Notes under the pieces: generated by a model
What the model was told of the DNA's origin: nothing
The model's input: the letters and a program-made list of their open reading frames with translations, nothing else
Database searches by the model: none
DNA from: Lycorma delicatula
Lineage: Eukaryota > Arthropoda > Insecta > Hemiptera > Fulgoridae
NCBI RefSeq assembly: GCF_047948215.1
Contig: NC_134464.1
Location: 33,727,020 to 33,791,019 of the forward strand
DNA length: 64,000 nucleotides
Reading direction: 5' to 3'
Program-made: the position numbers and the translations under genes
Part shown: in pieces, positions 23,383 to 35,062 of the stretch
Numbering within the stretch: position 1 is the stretch's first letter
How the letters are laid out: each line of letters opens with the position of its first letter

Positions 23383-24024
23383 TTTTTTTGTCTTCTGTCA
23401 TTTGACTGGTTTGATGCAGCTTTCCAAGATTCCCTATCTAGTGCTAGTTGTTTCATTTCGGTATACCCCCTACATCCTACATCCCTAACGATTTGTTTTA
23501 CATATTCCAAACGTGGCCTGCCTACACAATTTTTTCCTTCTACCTGTCCTTACAATATTAAAGCCACTATTCCAGGATGCCTTAATATGTGGCCTATAAT
23601 TTTGTCTTTTCGTTTGGCTATATTTTTCCAAATGCTTCTTTCTTCATCTATTTGCCGGAACACCTCTTCAATTGTCACTTTATCCAGCCATCTGATTTTT
23701 AAGATTCTCTTATAGCACCACATTTCAAAAGCTTCTAATATTTTCTTCTCAGATACTCCGATCGTCCAAGTTCCACTTCTACATAAAGCGACTCTCCAAA
23801 CATATACTTTCAAAAATCTTTTCCTGACATTTAAATTAATTTTTGATATAAACAAATTATATTTCTGACTGAAGGCTCGTTTCGCCTGTGCTATTCGGCA
23901 TTTTATATCGCTCCTGCTTTGTCCATCTTTAATAATTCTACTTCCCAAATAACAAAATTCTTCTACCTCCATAATCTTTTCTCCTCCTATTTTCACATTC
24001 AGTGGTCTATCTTTGTTATTTCTA
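23383..24024 (-). mobile_element. 5'-truncated LINE insertion with TSD
   Basis: Flanked by a 16-bp direct duplication CTATCTTGTTATTGTT at 23,367-23,382 and 24,025-24,040. A poly-T tract at the left end is the poly-A tail of a minus-strand insert. Only the 3' end of the LINE (about 640 bp) integrated, as usual for target-primed reverse transcription. It lies just past H4, whose AT tract is adjacent. Confidence 0.9.
23390..23996 (-). pseudogene. LINE reverse transcriptase, C-terminal fragment
   Basis: Contains VEEFCYLGSRIIKDG, CRIAQAKRAFSQKYNL, VYVWRVALCRSGTWTIG, LEAFEMWCYKRILKI and GHILRHPGI. This is the familiar end of the LINE endonuclease-reverse transcriptase polyproteins: thumb and C-terminal region after the YxDD palm. 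After a single in-frame TAA (23,547-23,549) the same frame continues through CVGRPRLEYVKQIVRDVG and WKAASNQSND to the normal end. It is therefore nearly intact, apart from truncation of the N-terminal two thirds and one nonsense codon. The methionine at 23,996 is internal, not a real start. This lineage differs from the jockey copies. Confidence 0.9.
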
Positions 24025-24138
24025 CTATCTTGTTATTGTTATTAATTGTAAATTGTTATTGTTTAATTGTAATCCTTGTGACCGAAATTAAGAAATAAAT
24101 TTAGTCCTTTTATATTACATAAGAAATCTAACCTGAAG

Positions 24139-24238
24139 AAATGAAAAAAATACGAGGCAGAACAGTATTTTTAGTAGTTTTATAAAAATCTGGGTTAAAA
24201 GAAAAAAGACTGGAGTTGAAAAACATACTATTTTAAAG
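24139..24238 (+). repeat. Direct repeat D, copy 1
   Basis: About 100 bp beginning AAATGAAAAAAATACGAGGC and ending in AAAAACATACTATTTTA, repeated almost identically at 24,694-24,791. The copy at 24.7 kb is the outer part of a foldback arm, so the 555-bp segment between starts looks duplicated. Confidence 0.8.
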
Positions 24239-24299
24239 CTATTGAAATTCTCGATCTGATAAGTAAAAAGAAAGTTAGGGGCATTTTGAACCGACAACT

Positions 24300-24692
24300 G
24301 TGTTAAAAAATTAGTTTAAATTAAATCCGATAGGTAGTCCTGTTTTGACAATTGGATTTATTTACATTCTGGCTTTTATAAAGTGTAATGTTAAATTTTG
24401 TGAAATTCTTTGTAAGTTTCCTAATGTTCAGTATTAATTGTGATGATTTTTCAGCCATATATCTTTTCGTTAAAAAGTTATTTTCCACCGACTACTGTGT
24501 TTAGAGAGTAGTTTGAATTAAATCGGATAGGTTGTGCTGTTGTTTTTCCAATTGGATTTATTTACATTCTGACTTATAAAGTGAAAGTTTAAATTTTGTA
24601 AAGTTCCTTAATGTTTTTTTTTTTTTTTTTTAATGATTATATCCCACTTTCAACTGTGTTCATTTAATTTATATATATACTCAAATCTAGCG
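24300..24692 (+). repeat. Duplicated Helitron-like 3' relic
   Basis: Two imperfect tandem copies (from about 24,310 and 24,505; period about 195) share CAATTGGATTTATTTACATT and AAATTTTGTRAARTTC. The second continues into CAACTGTGTTCATTTAATTT and ACTCAAATCTAGC, the 3' end of H1/H2, but stops before the CTAGT. Confidence 0.6.
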
Positions 24693-25660
24693 ACAATGAA
24701 AAAAATACGAGGCAAAACAGTATTTTTAATAGTTTTATAAAAATTTGGGTTAAAAGAAAAAAGACTGGAGTTGAAAAACATACTATTTTATGTTTTGCGT
24801 AAAATAGCTTTATTAAATGGGTAATAAATACATAAAAGTATTATAAAAAAATATTTAAAAAATGTAATTCTAAATAAAAATGGTATGAATAATGTACACG
24901 GAAAATAAATGCAAGCGTAAAAAATTTGAGGTTCATGAAAATGTTGTAGATTTTAACTAGGTATTAAACGAAACAAAATTATCACTATTAGAAATCAAAG
25001 CAATTAATTATTAAAAAAAAGACACAAGCAATAAAACCTAATCATAAATAATTAAATAAGCTGCTGAATTTTTTCCTCTACAATGAAAACTCTCTGCAAA
25101 GCACTCAGCCCGATGAACAATATTTTTGGTGACTTATGTCAACATGGTTGTTTTGTGTTAGTTTTACCGTAGTAAGAATCCTAATAACTAATTTTTCTCT
25201 TGTATTATACTTTTTTTCACAAACTAAATGATTCCAAGTGTAGTATTCCAGAGGTGTATTCTTTTCTCCAAGTCGGGCGACTTTGGAGGCTAGTTGATAG
25301 ATCCACCACGAAATTTAATTGTAAGTTAGTTTTATTGTTAGTGTTTATTTATCTAAATTATTTAATTTTAATACTGAAAATTATATTTTAATGTCTAGTT
25401 AAAATCTACCATATTTTTATATGTTTTGTTTTAAAAAACTTTGAAATTCCTGCGTTTGTGTTTTATTTCTGTGGACTTTATAATAACATTTTTCTCAGAA
25501 TAAATTCTCTAGAAGCCTTGTTTAAAACTTATATCTGCTTACTACCCATTTAACAAAAGTATTTTACGTAAAACTTAAAATTCTGTGTTTTTCGATTCCA
25601 ATCTTTTGTTTTTTACCCAAATCTCTCTAAAATTCCTCAAAATAAAGATCTAGAACCTAC
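24693..25660. mobile_element. Foldback element with arms of about 230 bp
   Basis: 24,700-24,930 pairs with the reverse complement of 25,430-25,650. Anchors include AAATTTGGGTTAAAAGAAA, GAAAAACATACTATTTTA, TTTTGCGTAAAATA and TTAAATGGGTAATAA against their inverted counterparts. The spacer of about 500 bp holds a 63-codon frame (25,200-25,391) with no recognised domain. Relics of the same family lie at 890-1,180 and 12,820-13,030. Confidence 0.65.
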
Positions 25661-26283
25661 TTTTTTTTTTCAATTTTTCAGGTCAGTTTTTATGTTAAAC
25701 CACTAAATGAAACCCTAAAGTTTTGAAAAAAAGAATTACAGATAATAAAAATTAGGCTTAATTTTACCGAAAGTGCAAAAATCAGGACTAAATCTTTTCC
25801 CATCCGACAATCGCTAACGAAACATTTCCTAACCGATATTTATACGAACTTTATTTTCAAAATTAGAATACGTATGTCGTAAAAATTTGTTGCATTCTTC
25901 GTGAATCACTACGTATATCTTCAAATAATTTGTCGAAAATACTCCGTTAAACAATCTTTCAGGTATATTACGTAAAAAAACTTCCCAATAAATGCACCAA
26001 AAAATTTCCTTTAGAAAATAAGAAAATGCATGGCCATTTTATTAAAAGTATGGATTAAAAATTCACTAAAAAAAAATATAAAAGATAATAAATTCCAATA
26101 GAATTATTTCTACTTTTCTATGCATTGTTAAAAAGTGACATAAAAGCAAAAAAGTTTTTCTTAAAGCAAATAAATAAAAATAATAAAATTTTAATATGAT
26201 AATTTTTTTATTATATTAATTATAACCTCCTTTTATTTAACTTATTGTCAACATAAACTAAGAGGTATATATTTTATTTAAAT
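25661..26283. other. AT-rich intergenic sequence
   Basis: Nothing recognised. Confidence 0.5.
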
Positions 26284-27137
26284 ACTAGCAGACCCGGCAA
26301 TGCTCTCTCTATTGTTAGATTTGAGTATATACTCAAATCTAGCTTCAAATCTCCCTTCCTATATATATATATATATATATATATATAGATTAAATGAACA
26401 CAAATGAAAGTTTGATAAAACATTAACAAAATGTACATTACAGAAATTCAATGTAACCTATCCCTTATTCCCAATTATCCTTTTCCCTTTTATCTTTCAC
26501 CCGTTCCCCTTATCCCTTTTCCCCTTTTCCCTATTTTTATTTTCCTACTTTTTCTTTTCCCATTTTAGTTTTTACCATATTCCATTTCGTTTCCTCAGTT
26601 TTCACCTGTCCCTTTCCCCAGTTTCCCCCTTTTCCTCCTCTATCTATTTCCTTCCCCATTTCTTTTTCCTTTATTTCCTTTTTCCTCTTTCTCTTTCCGT
26701 CCTTTCTCCTTTTATTTTTTCCCTTTCCCCTTTCCATTTTCTTTTCCCCGTATTCCCTTTTTTTCTTTTTTCGAATTTTCCCCTCTTCCCTTATACCTTT
26801 CCCGATTTTTCCTTTCACCATTTTTACCCGTACGCAATTCGGTCCAATAGTTTTTTAGTCTGTAGCGGACACACATATCGGAATCATTGAAATGGAATCG
26901 TAAAATATTTAGTATAGTGTGTGTTGCTTTTACGTCCAACAGATAGCTTTGTTTAAAAAAAAAAAAAATTTTTTTAACTGTCACAGGTTTGACATCTTAG
27001 GTATATAAATAGTAGGTATATAAAAAACGCGCGTATTCGAATGCAATGTTATGTAAAAATTTCAAAGCAATCGGTGAAGAACTTTCGGTGATTTAAGATT
27101 TTGAACAAACGAACATTTACATTTCTATTTATATAGA
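26284..27137 (-). mobile_element. Helitron-like element H3
   Basis: On the minus strand it begins TCTATATAAATAGAAATG after an A (27,137 downwards) and ends CTAGT at 26,288-26,284 before a T. The 5' part (CATTCGAATACGCGCG, CTGTGACAG, the 'SSSCTATAGACT-like' SGCTACAGACTAAAAAAC block) matches H1 and H2. The interior 26,465-26,820 is a pyrimidine-rich run on the plus strand (purine-rich on the minus). Near the 3' end are an (AT)n tract and a perfect 24-nt palindrome at 26,317-26,340 (AGATTTGAGTAT and its mirror complement). Lys/Glu-rich open frames here are composition artefacts. Confidence 0.7.
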
Positions 27138-28430
27138 TTCTATAAATATATAAATTTCATTAGCTAATGCTCTTTGTAAAATTTATATAGACTTATACAT
27201 ATTACAATTTAATTTTTCTATGGCTTTATTACAACATTTAATTAGGCGGCTAAAACCTATATTATAATGAGGGTCATTATGATGCAGGTGTTCAACCAAT
27301 CAAAAGCCTAGTTTTTTCAACTACTGACCAATCAGAAACGAGTATTGATTAATCTATCGGATATTTTTTTACTTTGTTTTTAATCCGATCTATTAGTTAA
27401 CAAACAGAAATTAATTTAAAAGTATATCGATAGATAACTATGTTTCTACATTACACTGTTTGTGAAACCGAATGATATTAATGAAAAAGCAGAAATTATG
27501 ACTAATTTCCATATTGTTTAATGTATTTTTTGAAAAATTTTAAAAATACATATTACGTAAACAATGTATTCTATCATTAATTTAAATCAATAATCCCAAT
27601 ATATTCTAAGCCGTAGAAAAAATACGGTACGCAACCAACTGTTTATAATGGGCATCAATGCACTCTTACGAAGTTTACGACATGATCCTTGGCGAGTGTC
27701 GTAATTTACTTCTCACTCAACGGCTACCATTTATAGGCTTGTTGCATAATATAATATTACAGCAGCAGAAACAAAATTGCAGGTAAAATTATTTCATTGT
27801 AGATAAATTATTTTAACAGGTTTTATCGGTGAAATTACTTATTTTTCTAAAAATAGTCAGTTATATATTTTTTTTTAATTTCAGGGTAATTGCTCATCTA
27901 CAATAAACAATAATAAAAACATTTTAAAAATTTAAAAAACAACATTCATATGAAAAGGTTTCTGGCTCGAAAATTTCAAAAACTACAATATCAATTTCCC
28001 TGAAATTTAAATATTCTATTGTTTGAAATATGTATGTGAAAATTTGATGAACAATGGTTGAAATGTTTGTTAATTACGCTCAATTTAAGGTCGACAACAG
28101 ACAATATAATCTCATTCAGTTTATGTTGATTTTATATTAGTGTATTTAAACGCTTTTATTTAACTCGCTTTAGGAATAATCAAATCTTGCAACTGCTATA
28201 TCTTTTGATCTATCGTATGAAAATCAATGAAATTTGGTAATACAGCACTACGGTGACGGAATTTGATATGACCCACCCCCACGACCCCACGCGCTACCCC
28301 TACGCTAAATTCATGCATTTAATAGAAAATTTTCATTTCTCATGAACTATCGTATGAAAATGATTGAAATTTGGTACAAGAATGTAACTTCGATGTGTAA
28401 AAACCTTATTTTTTTTACTTTTTTTTAGTC
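27138..28430. other. Intergenic sequence with short repeated phrases
   Basis: 27,600-27,800 is less AT-rich but unassigned. 28,195-28,400 repeats the phrase CTATCGTATGAAAATSAATG twice about 130 bp apart, usual for insect repeat DNA. No gene. Confidence 0.4.
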
Positions 28431-28431
28431 T

Positions 28432-29155
28432 TAAAAAAAATACAAAAAAATTACAAAAATATATTTGATTACATATAAAACATTATTTTTTAAAAAGGAT
28501 TAATAAGATTAAAATTTTTTTAAAATTATTAATTATTATTATTGTAATCATAATTATGAATTCATTAAATAAAAATTCATAACTAATTAAAATGAAACTT
28601 TTAGCGGAAAGAGTGCGTTCAGTTTGGCTTAGATTACAATGAACTTCAACTATGTGAGAACACGTACAAAGAAAGCGAGTAGGTGCATTTTCCCAGATTG
28701 TTACTTGTAGCTAGCCAGTCTCAACTAGAGAGATTCAAGCAGACCTTTCTGCCTCCTCGCGTCGTTATTGAAAATGAAAATGAAGATTAATTGTAAAAAT
28801 AAATGTTGTGTTGTTTTAAATAAATTATAAAAACTGCGCCACGCTTTTATTTAAGTAAATATTTTCATAACTTTTAATTTTAAAATTTAATAATTTTTAC
28901 ATTTATTTATTTTTTATTTATTGGTTATTTATTAGATATTTATATAATTTATTTTTTACTTTTCAGTGCATTTTTATATTTTATTATATTTTTTCGTTTA
29001 AAATTCTCAATTTGAATTAATTCTTATTTTTTACTTTTTAGAGGATTTTTCTAATTTGTTTCCTTTTTTATCAATGTTAAAAACATAATTTTTTATATGT
29101 AATCAAATATATTTTTGTAACTTTTTTGTATTTTTATTTTTTTGTATTTCTTTCA
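28432..29155. mobile_element. Inverted-repeat element, unclassified
   Basis: ATATATTTGATTACATATAA at about 28,458 pairs with TTATATGTAATCAAATATAT near 29,092, and both continue outward as ATTACAAAAA/TTTTTGTAA. The arms are about 70-80 bp and the spacer about 560 bp. The interior 28,595-28,790 is less AT-rich. Its plus strand can be read as ...RERFKQTFLPPRVVIENENED-stop in pieces, perhaps the end of a transposase, but I cannot name it. Confidence 0.5.
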
Positions 29156-29169
29156 TATGCGTTTATACA

Positions 29170-29400
29170 GTAAGTGACAGTGGTGAGTGAGTTGAAATTT
29201 GATGCTTGTGTGTAGTACCTACTTGTCAGTCGCACGTATGTAGTACGTTATGCTCAGAAAATTATTTCTAAATGCAAAATAAAATTGTACATTTCTAAAT
29301 GCAAAATAGGGCGTCGAAAACGAAGTTTCTTCGAAGTTGGTCTTCTTACGCAGAACTGCATAAGACTTTTTTTCTTTTTCTTTTTTGAATGTTTTTAACC
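29170..29400 (+). repeat. Repeat family Q, uninterrupted copy
   Basis: GATGCTTGTGTGTAGTACCT and GTTGGTCTTCTTACGCAGAA correspond to the two flanks of the jockey copy J1 (13,155-13,215 and 13,795-13,870). Here only about 100 bp lie between them. Confidence 0.5.
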
Positions 29401-29834
29401 AACTTCAAAAAAATAAGGGCTGCTATTTAACCTGTATTATATATTTTTGTTTATGTTCCAGTAAAAATTTTTATCAAACACGCCGATTTTAATATTTATT
29501 TTTTGAGAGAAGTTTTTTTTAAGATTTTACTAAGTAACCTATTTTTTACTGAAAATGTATATCTAAATGGACAATTATAAAATACAAAAATATTTTTTCA
29601 TCATTGCCTACAGCATAAATATATATAAATTCATTACATTCTGATATTTAACATAAGCTCGAAAGAAAATTAAGAGTAAAAAAAAATAAAATTGTAAGTA
29701 CTTCAGATCCAAAAAAGCCTAATATCGAGCTCTTTTGGTAATTTCTCACTATTTCTTCTCTTATTTTTATCACTCTGAATTGTTTCTTATCTTTTCACTT
29801 CTTACGAACCGAAATTATATTATAGAGGAGCCTT

Positions 29835-29980
29835 TTTTTTGCACGACTGTCCAAAAACAAATGTATTTAGGATGTATGTTTGTTCCACCAAACTTACTTA
29901 TGTATTTAGCAGCTCAACGGCTAAACCGATTTAGATGTATGACCACGAGTTGGAATCCTTACGTTACCAAGAGTGTCATA

Positions 29981-30018
<38 letters not shown>

Positions 30019-30020
30019 CA
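29835..30020 (+). repeat. Repeat family T with (TA)n tail
   Basis: GCACGACTGTCCAAAAAC, AGCAGCTCAACGGCTAAACC and TGGAATCCTTACGTTACC match the reverse complement of 59,000-59,165. The copy ends in a (TA)n run near 29,983-30,013. It has no real coding capacity. Confidence 0.65.
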
Positions 30021-30170
30021 CGTATATGTTTTAAAAAACATGTGATTTTTGACGGGCATGTTCGATCAAGTAAGCATATTCTTTCTTCTTGCTCTTATTT
30101 GTTGGTGTTGCTTCTTCTTACTTATTGTAGATAAATACTTATTTTAAGTAAAAATATAATAAAAAATCTA

Positions 30171-30852
30171 ATGTGGACATCACAAGACTTCCTTGTACAC
30201 CTATTAAATTACTATACATATAATTGTAAATTAAAAGTACATAAAATTTTATTTCATTAATAATTTCTGATATTTTTTTATATTTTTATTATTGAATTAT
30301 TATTTATTGTAAAACTTAATTCAGAGTTTAATAATTTATTAACAAACCAATAGATTTAAATTTAAAAAAAAAGGTAAAAAAAGGAGATGAAGTCTGATTT
30401 CAACCGATGTGCCTTTCCCTTACAAGATCCAAATATTTCATTAATTAAAATTTTATTTGGCTGTAACTCTAGAACCAATGAAAAGTAGTACCACTTATGA
30501 TACTTCTATAAAAGCCCTCAATGAGGGCTTAATACTGCAGTTAAGAAGAAGTCCAAAATCCAGATTTTTTTGTATTTTTGGATTTTGGACACGTTTGGTC
30601 CAGTCGATTGCAATCAAAAGAGGAGGTGCACAACTAGATGTTACAACAGTTCTAAATCAAAAATTTCAACGGCTAATCATTTTTGAGTTATGCGAGATAC
30701 ATACTTACATACACACAATCAAACGTACGTACAGACGAAATTAGTCAAAATGAATTCAGGGATAGTTAAAAAGTATATTTCCGTTAAATTCTGGAAACCG
30801 ATATTTTTCGCGATCACAATATTTCCTTTAATTCGTAGGCTATAAGGAAATA
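30171..30852 (-). mobile_element. Family A element, copy 2 (uninterrupted)
   Basis: The most complete copy: ATGTGGACATCACAAGACTT at the left and GCGATCACAATATTTCC near the right on the plus strand. About 680 bp. Used as the reference for recognising insertions in copies 1 and 4. The 95-codon frame inside (30,457-30,744) is not open in the other copies. Confidence 0.75.
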
Positions 30853-30923
30853 AAAAATTATATATTATACATTGTTACCACCGAACCGAACTATATATAT
30901 TTTTAAAGATCATTTTTTTTTTT

Positions 30924-31612
30924 TACTTCCTTGTACAAAGTAATGAAAGTATTGTGATCACGAAAAATTTCAGTTTTCAGATCAACGGAAATATCCATTT
31001 TCACCATCCCTGAATCCATTTTGACTAGTTTTGGTGTGACGTCTGTACGTACGTACGTATGTGTGCATGTATGTACGAATTCATTTCGTGTGTATGGACG
31101 TATGCATAATCAAAAACGATTAGCTGTAGGATGTTGGAATTTTGGATTTAGAACTGTTGTAACATCTAGATGTGCACCTCCCTTTCTGATTGCAATCGAC
31201 TGACCAAAAGTGTCCAAAAAATCCAAATATCAAAAAAAAATTAATTTTGGACTTTTATAACTGCAGTCATGAGGGCGTTTCAATGATATATATGATATAT
31301 CATTGAAAAGTCTTCAGAAAAGTAAAGTATTACAGAAAAGTAATACTTTAAATAATTAAATATTTGGATCTTACAATGGAAGGCAGATCGGTTTGAATCA
31401 GACTTTATCTCCTTTTTTACCTTTTTTTTTAAATTTAAATTTATTGATTTATTAATAATTTATTAACCAGTGATTGTAAAATCATTTTTACAAAAAATAA
31501 TTTCTCAATAATAACAATTAAAACAAAAAAATATGAAAAAATCAGATATTATTAGAGAAATAAGATGTTATGTACTTTTAAAAATATGCATATGTAATTT
31601 AATAGGTATGTA
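30924..31612 (+). mobile_element. Family A element, copy 3
   Basis: Starts TACTTCCTTGTACAAAGTAA and runs through TGACCATCCCTGA-like and GGCAGATCGGTTTGAATCAG blocks to GTAATTTAATAGGTATG. The expected terminal block is missing here; a diverged version of it (ATATGGTGTCCGCATCAG) occurs at about 32,324-32,381, possibly displaced by later insertion. Oriented opposite to copy 2 only 70 bp away. Confidence 0.7.
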
Positions 31613-31769
31613 TTATTACACATGTGTATACGTAATAGATTTGGTGACACATCTGATTATTTAATATTAATTGAAAATTATACTTTAGAATCGTAATATT
31701 TTTGGGGTTTCTAGTTTAATTTTCTTCTTGTTTTTTTTGTTTTTTTTTATAACATCTTTCTTCCTTTTT

Positions 31770-32032
31770 ATTCCTTCTTTGGTGTTAAATTTTCTTCTTC
31801 TTTATGTTTATCATGTTCTCTTTTTTTTTATTCTTTCCTTGTTTTAAATATTTTCTTTCTCTTCATATTCATATTCTTGTCGTTTTTTTGAGATATATTT
31901 CTTCATGTTATCTTTTTTCCTGTTTTATTGATTCTTTGTCATTTTTTATTATTTACCAAAAATCCAATAATAAAAACTGAATATTTTACACCGTATGGTC
32001 GAAATTAACATTTGTAAACAGTATACAGGAGT
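31770..32032 (+). repeat. Direct repeat E, copy 1
   Basis: About 265 bp nearly identical to 33,871-34,137, from ATTCCTTCTTTGGTGTTAAA to AAACAGTATACAGGAGT. The pyrimidine-rich first part makes hydrophobic open frames in the second copy; I do not regard them as genes. Confidence 0.88.
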
Positions 32033-32541
32033 TCACTAAACGGAATTATTATTAACTTTATGTATACGACACACTAGAAATCTAAAACTTTTGTTAATCA
32101 GCAACTCACGAAGATACGAATAATACTGATCTAGTAATACGAGTAAAGGAACTTTTACTCTATCCTAATATTTCATGTAAGATTGTTGGATAAATAATTG
32201 TATAAATATTTGATGTTAATAAAAACTAATATTTCAACAATTGTGTAACTGTCCAGTTTATTCAAGAACTGGAGGATCGTATCTCGCTTTCAAATGAAAT
32301 AAGTTTAAATGAAGTGCAGTAAAAAATGTGTGTATGTTATTTAATAACCGTACGTGGAAATTATATGGTGTCCGCATCAGATTTTTTTTTGTTTTATTTT
32401 TATTTATATATGTACATCAAATCGTTTTTTTTAATATTAAATAAAAATAATTTAAATTTTTTCAAATTATAATTAAGGGAGAGGGAACAAGCGATGGGAT
32501 AGATTAAAATCATTAAAGACATAATTCATGATAAATTATCC

Positions 32542-32579
<38 letters not shown>

Positions 32580-33870
32580 CTCCCTTAGCCTATGCATAAT
32601 TTATGACTGATATTTAGTTTAATATTCATTGAAGCCAGTAACACACGATAAAATAGTTAGTATTATAAATTACCGTGCTATAGTTATAATTATGACATTA
32701 TAATTGTGGTAATAACATAATAATTACATTATTAATTTATTTAGGATAATCTATACATTATAGTAGATATGTTTTCAATAAAAAAAAAACTAAAATTTAT
32801 TCAATAAAAATGTATATAACATAATATTAATTTTAATTTAATAATTAATTATTATCAGTAATATGTATAACTCTTCAATGACTTCATGGCCTCTTCTTGT
32901 TGGAATGACGTTATAGTTTATTCCTCGTAAAACTGTCATTATATTATTCATTTAAAAAACATTTAATTGATATTTTTTATACCGTAAAAAGTCATTAAAA
33001 ATAAAACTGTAATAAAATAAAAAATAAATAACCAAAATTGAATTCGATTAAATCAATGTTTTATAGTTGAATTTTTCAAAAAGTTAGGATATTGCATTTT
33101 TTAAATATGCAATACTAAAAATATCTCATAACTTATTGACTACCTCCTTAAATCTTTTTTTGAAGTACTTATATGCAAATTTAGTTTTCATACAATACAT
33201 TAATTATTTTATTCTTTTAAATTTAATATTTATTTGTTGTGTTCATATGTAAACGTTTAGTTATTTAAGTGGTAACATTAGATCTACGAAAAAAAAGAAA
33301 GCACAAAACGAAATATTGAATATACATACAAAACTAATAATACTAATAGTAATAAATAAAGAAATAGATTAAATTTTCTGTCATTAATTTAATCGATGTA
33401 ATTCGGTTTAATAAGTAGTTGCCTATTATTTCCTTTTCCCTAATAGTATTTTGGTAGCAATTTTATATTTATTATTCATACATTATACTTTCATAACCAT
33501 TTGCATTTTCCAAGCTTTGTGGTGGAATATTAGCGTTCTGTCTGTCATCCGTAAGGTTCTTGGTGTTACCCCGATAATGCTTTGCGTATTCTATATGCTA
33601 AAAAATTAATCTACTGTATTGTAATTAATTGGTTATTACCCTTTTTTTCTCAAAAAAATAAAGTTATGTAGTCGTATATTTTCGTTGTCTACAATTTTTC
33701 CATTTGAACCTTCTGTAATAATTAGATTTAAAGAGCATTAATAATTTTAACCGTATCAATCTAATTGTGCAATTTTTCGAACTCTTTTTAGCAGTTTTAG
33801 AGAATAAAAACTAAATGCTAATATCAGTTAGATTTATTTTAGATTAAATTTATAATGTACTTAAAAATTT
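32033..33870. other. AT-rich intergenic sequence
   Basis: (TA)n at about 32,546-32,575. 33,512-33,585 faintly resembles a tRNA-like SINE head but is too diverged to call. No gene. Confidence 0.45.
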
Positions 33871-34137
33871 ATTCCTTCTTTGGTGTTAAAATTTTCTTCC
33901 TCTTTATGTTTATCATATTCTCTTCTTTTTTTTATTCTTCCCTTGTTTTAAATATTTTCTTTCTCTTCATATTCATCTTCTTGTCGTTTTTTTTAGATAT
34001 ATTTCTACGTGTTATCTTTTTTCCTGTTTTATTGATTCTTTATCATTTTTGATTACTTACCAAAAAACCCAATAATAAAAACTGAATATTTTACACCGTA
34101 AGGTCGAAATTAACATTTGTAAACAGTGTACAGGAGT
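33871..34137 (+). repeat. Direct repeat E, copy 2
   Basis: Second copy of the 265-bp repeat at 31,770-32,032, differing by scattered substitutions and single-base indels. The 2.1-kb spacing with no similarity outside suggests either two insertions of one element or a partial duplication. Confidence 0.88.
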
Positions 34138-34727
34138 GTCAATAGCGGACGAACCTCTACGAAACTTTCTCGGCATAAAACTGTTTTTTTTTTATTAAAA
34201 TACAAAATATAGTTTTCTGTAAAAATTAAATGAAAATACTTTACTACACTCTAAGCAAATAATAAAATATTTATTTGGAATTTAATTAATAAATTTTACT
34301 ACGATTTTCATGAAAACACTTTATATAAATTTAATAAACTTTATTGCTACAGAAGAAAGAAAGTAGAGTAAGAATTTTCTAACAGAAAGCGATTTGAAAA
34401 TATATAAAAATTGATTGTATAATATTACAAAAAAAAAACTTTCTCCTGAAAAACAAATTTAAGAAAAAATATAAAAGTTGAATAAATTTCTAAAAGTTTA
34501 TTATGGCAAGCAAGAATAAAGTTTAAAAAGAAAAATATAAATAAATATAATAAAACTAGAAACACAGATGTTGGAGGTACGATGCGAGAAAGTATCTCAA
34601 CCAGCCACCCAGAAAATTGAACGTGAAATAAAAACGTAAAAGTTTTAGTGTAATATTTTTACACAATACATATATATACTGTTATAGCATCTTTTAATGT
34701 ATCAGTATAATTTTAATTCTGCTTGAA
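34138..34727. other. AT-rich intergenic sequence
   Basis: Nothing recognised. Confidence 0.5.
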
Positions 34728-35062
34728 TAAGTTTTTTTTTCTTTCCTAATGTGTAAATTGCGATCTCTTCAACTAGTGAACAATAGTCAACCCCCTCCCC
34801 ACGGCCCAATAAGATGATAATGAGGATATGAGGACATACAAATGAGGTATAGTCTTGTACAAACTCAGGCCGACTATTCTTGAGACTTGTGGTTAATTGA
34901 TCCCTAACCACCAAAATACGATATCCATTATCACAGTATTCAAATCCGTATTAAAACAATTTTAATTTTACGAGGATTTGAATCTCTGAACCTTCGACTT
35001 CGAAAATTTACTGTTCAAAACTACTGACATGCAACGACGAGTTAACTATTAAACTGTTGGAT
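34728..35062 (-). mobile_element. Old SINE S1-related copy
   Basis: Read on the minus strand: TTTAATAGTTAACTCG (head), CGAAGTCGAAGGTTCAGAG, ATACGGATTTGAATACTG, TTTTGGTGGTTAGGG, AATTAACCACAAGTCTCA, and a tail with CAATTTACACATTAGGAAAG plus poly-A. The order follows S1, but the tail is shared only with the copy at 43,259-43,567. It therefore belongs to an older or separate subfamily. Confidence 0.72.

Noticed and set aside
27700..27800. AG/GT boundaries around an AGCAGCAGAAACAAAATTG segment as an exon
   Set aside because: Weak acceptor, very short, no coding support.
33512..33585. Possible tRNA-like SINE head
   Set aside because: Only loose similarity to S2 (GTTCTGTCTGTCATCCG against CGTCTCGGCCTTTCATTCGG), with no B box, tail or TSD.
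33855..34052. Phe-rich 65-codon frame as a membrane protein
   Set aside because: It lies in a duplicated pyrimidine-rich repeat, and the first copy (31,770 on) does not keep the frame open.
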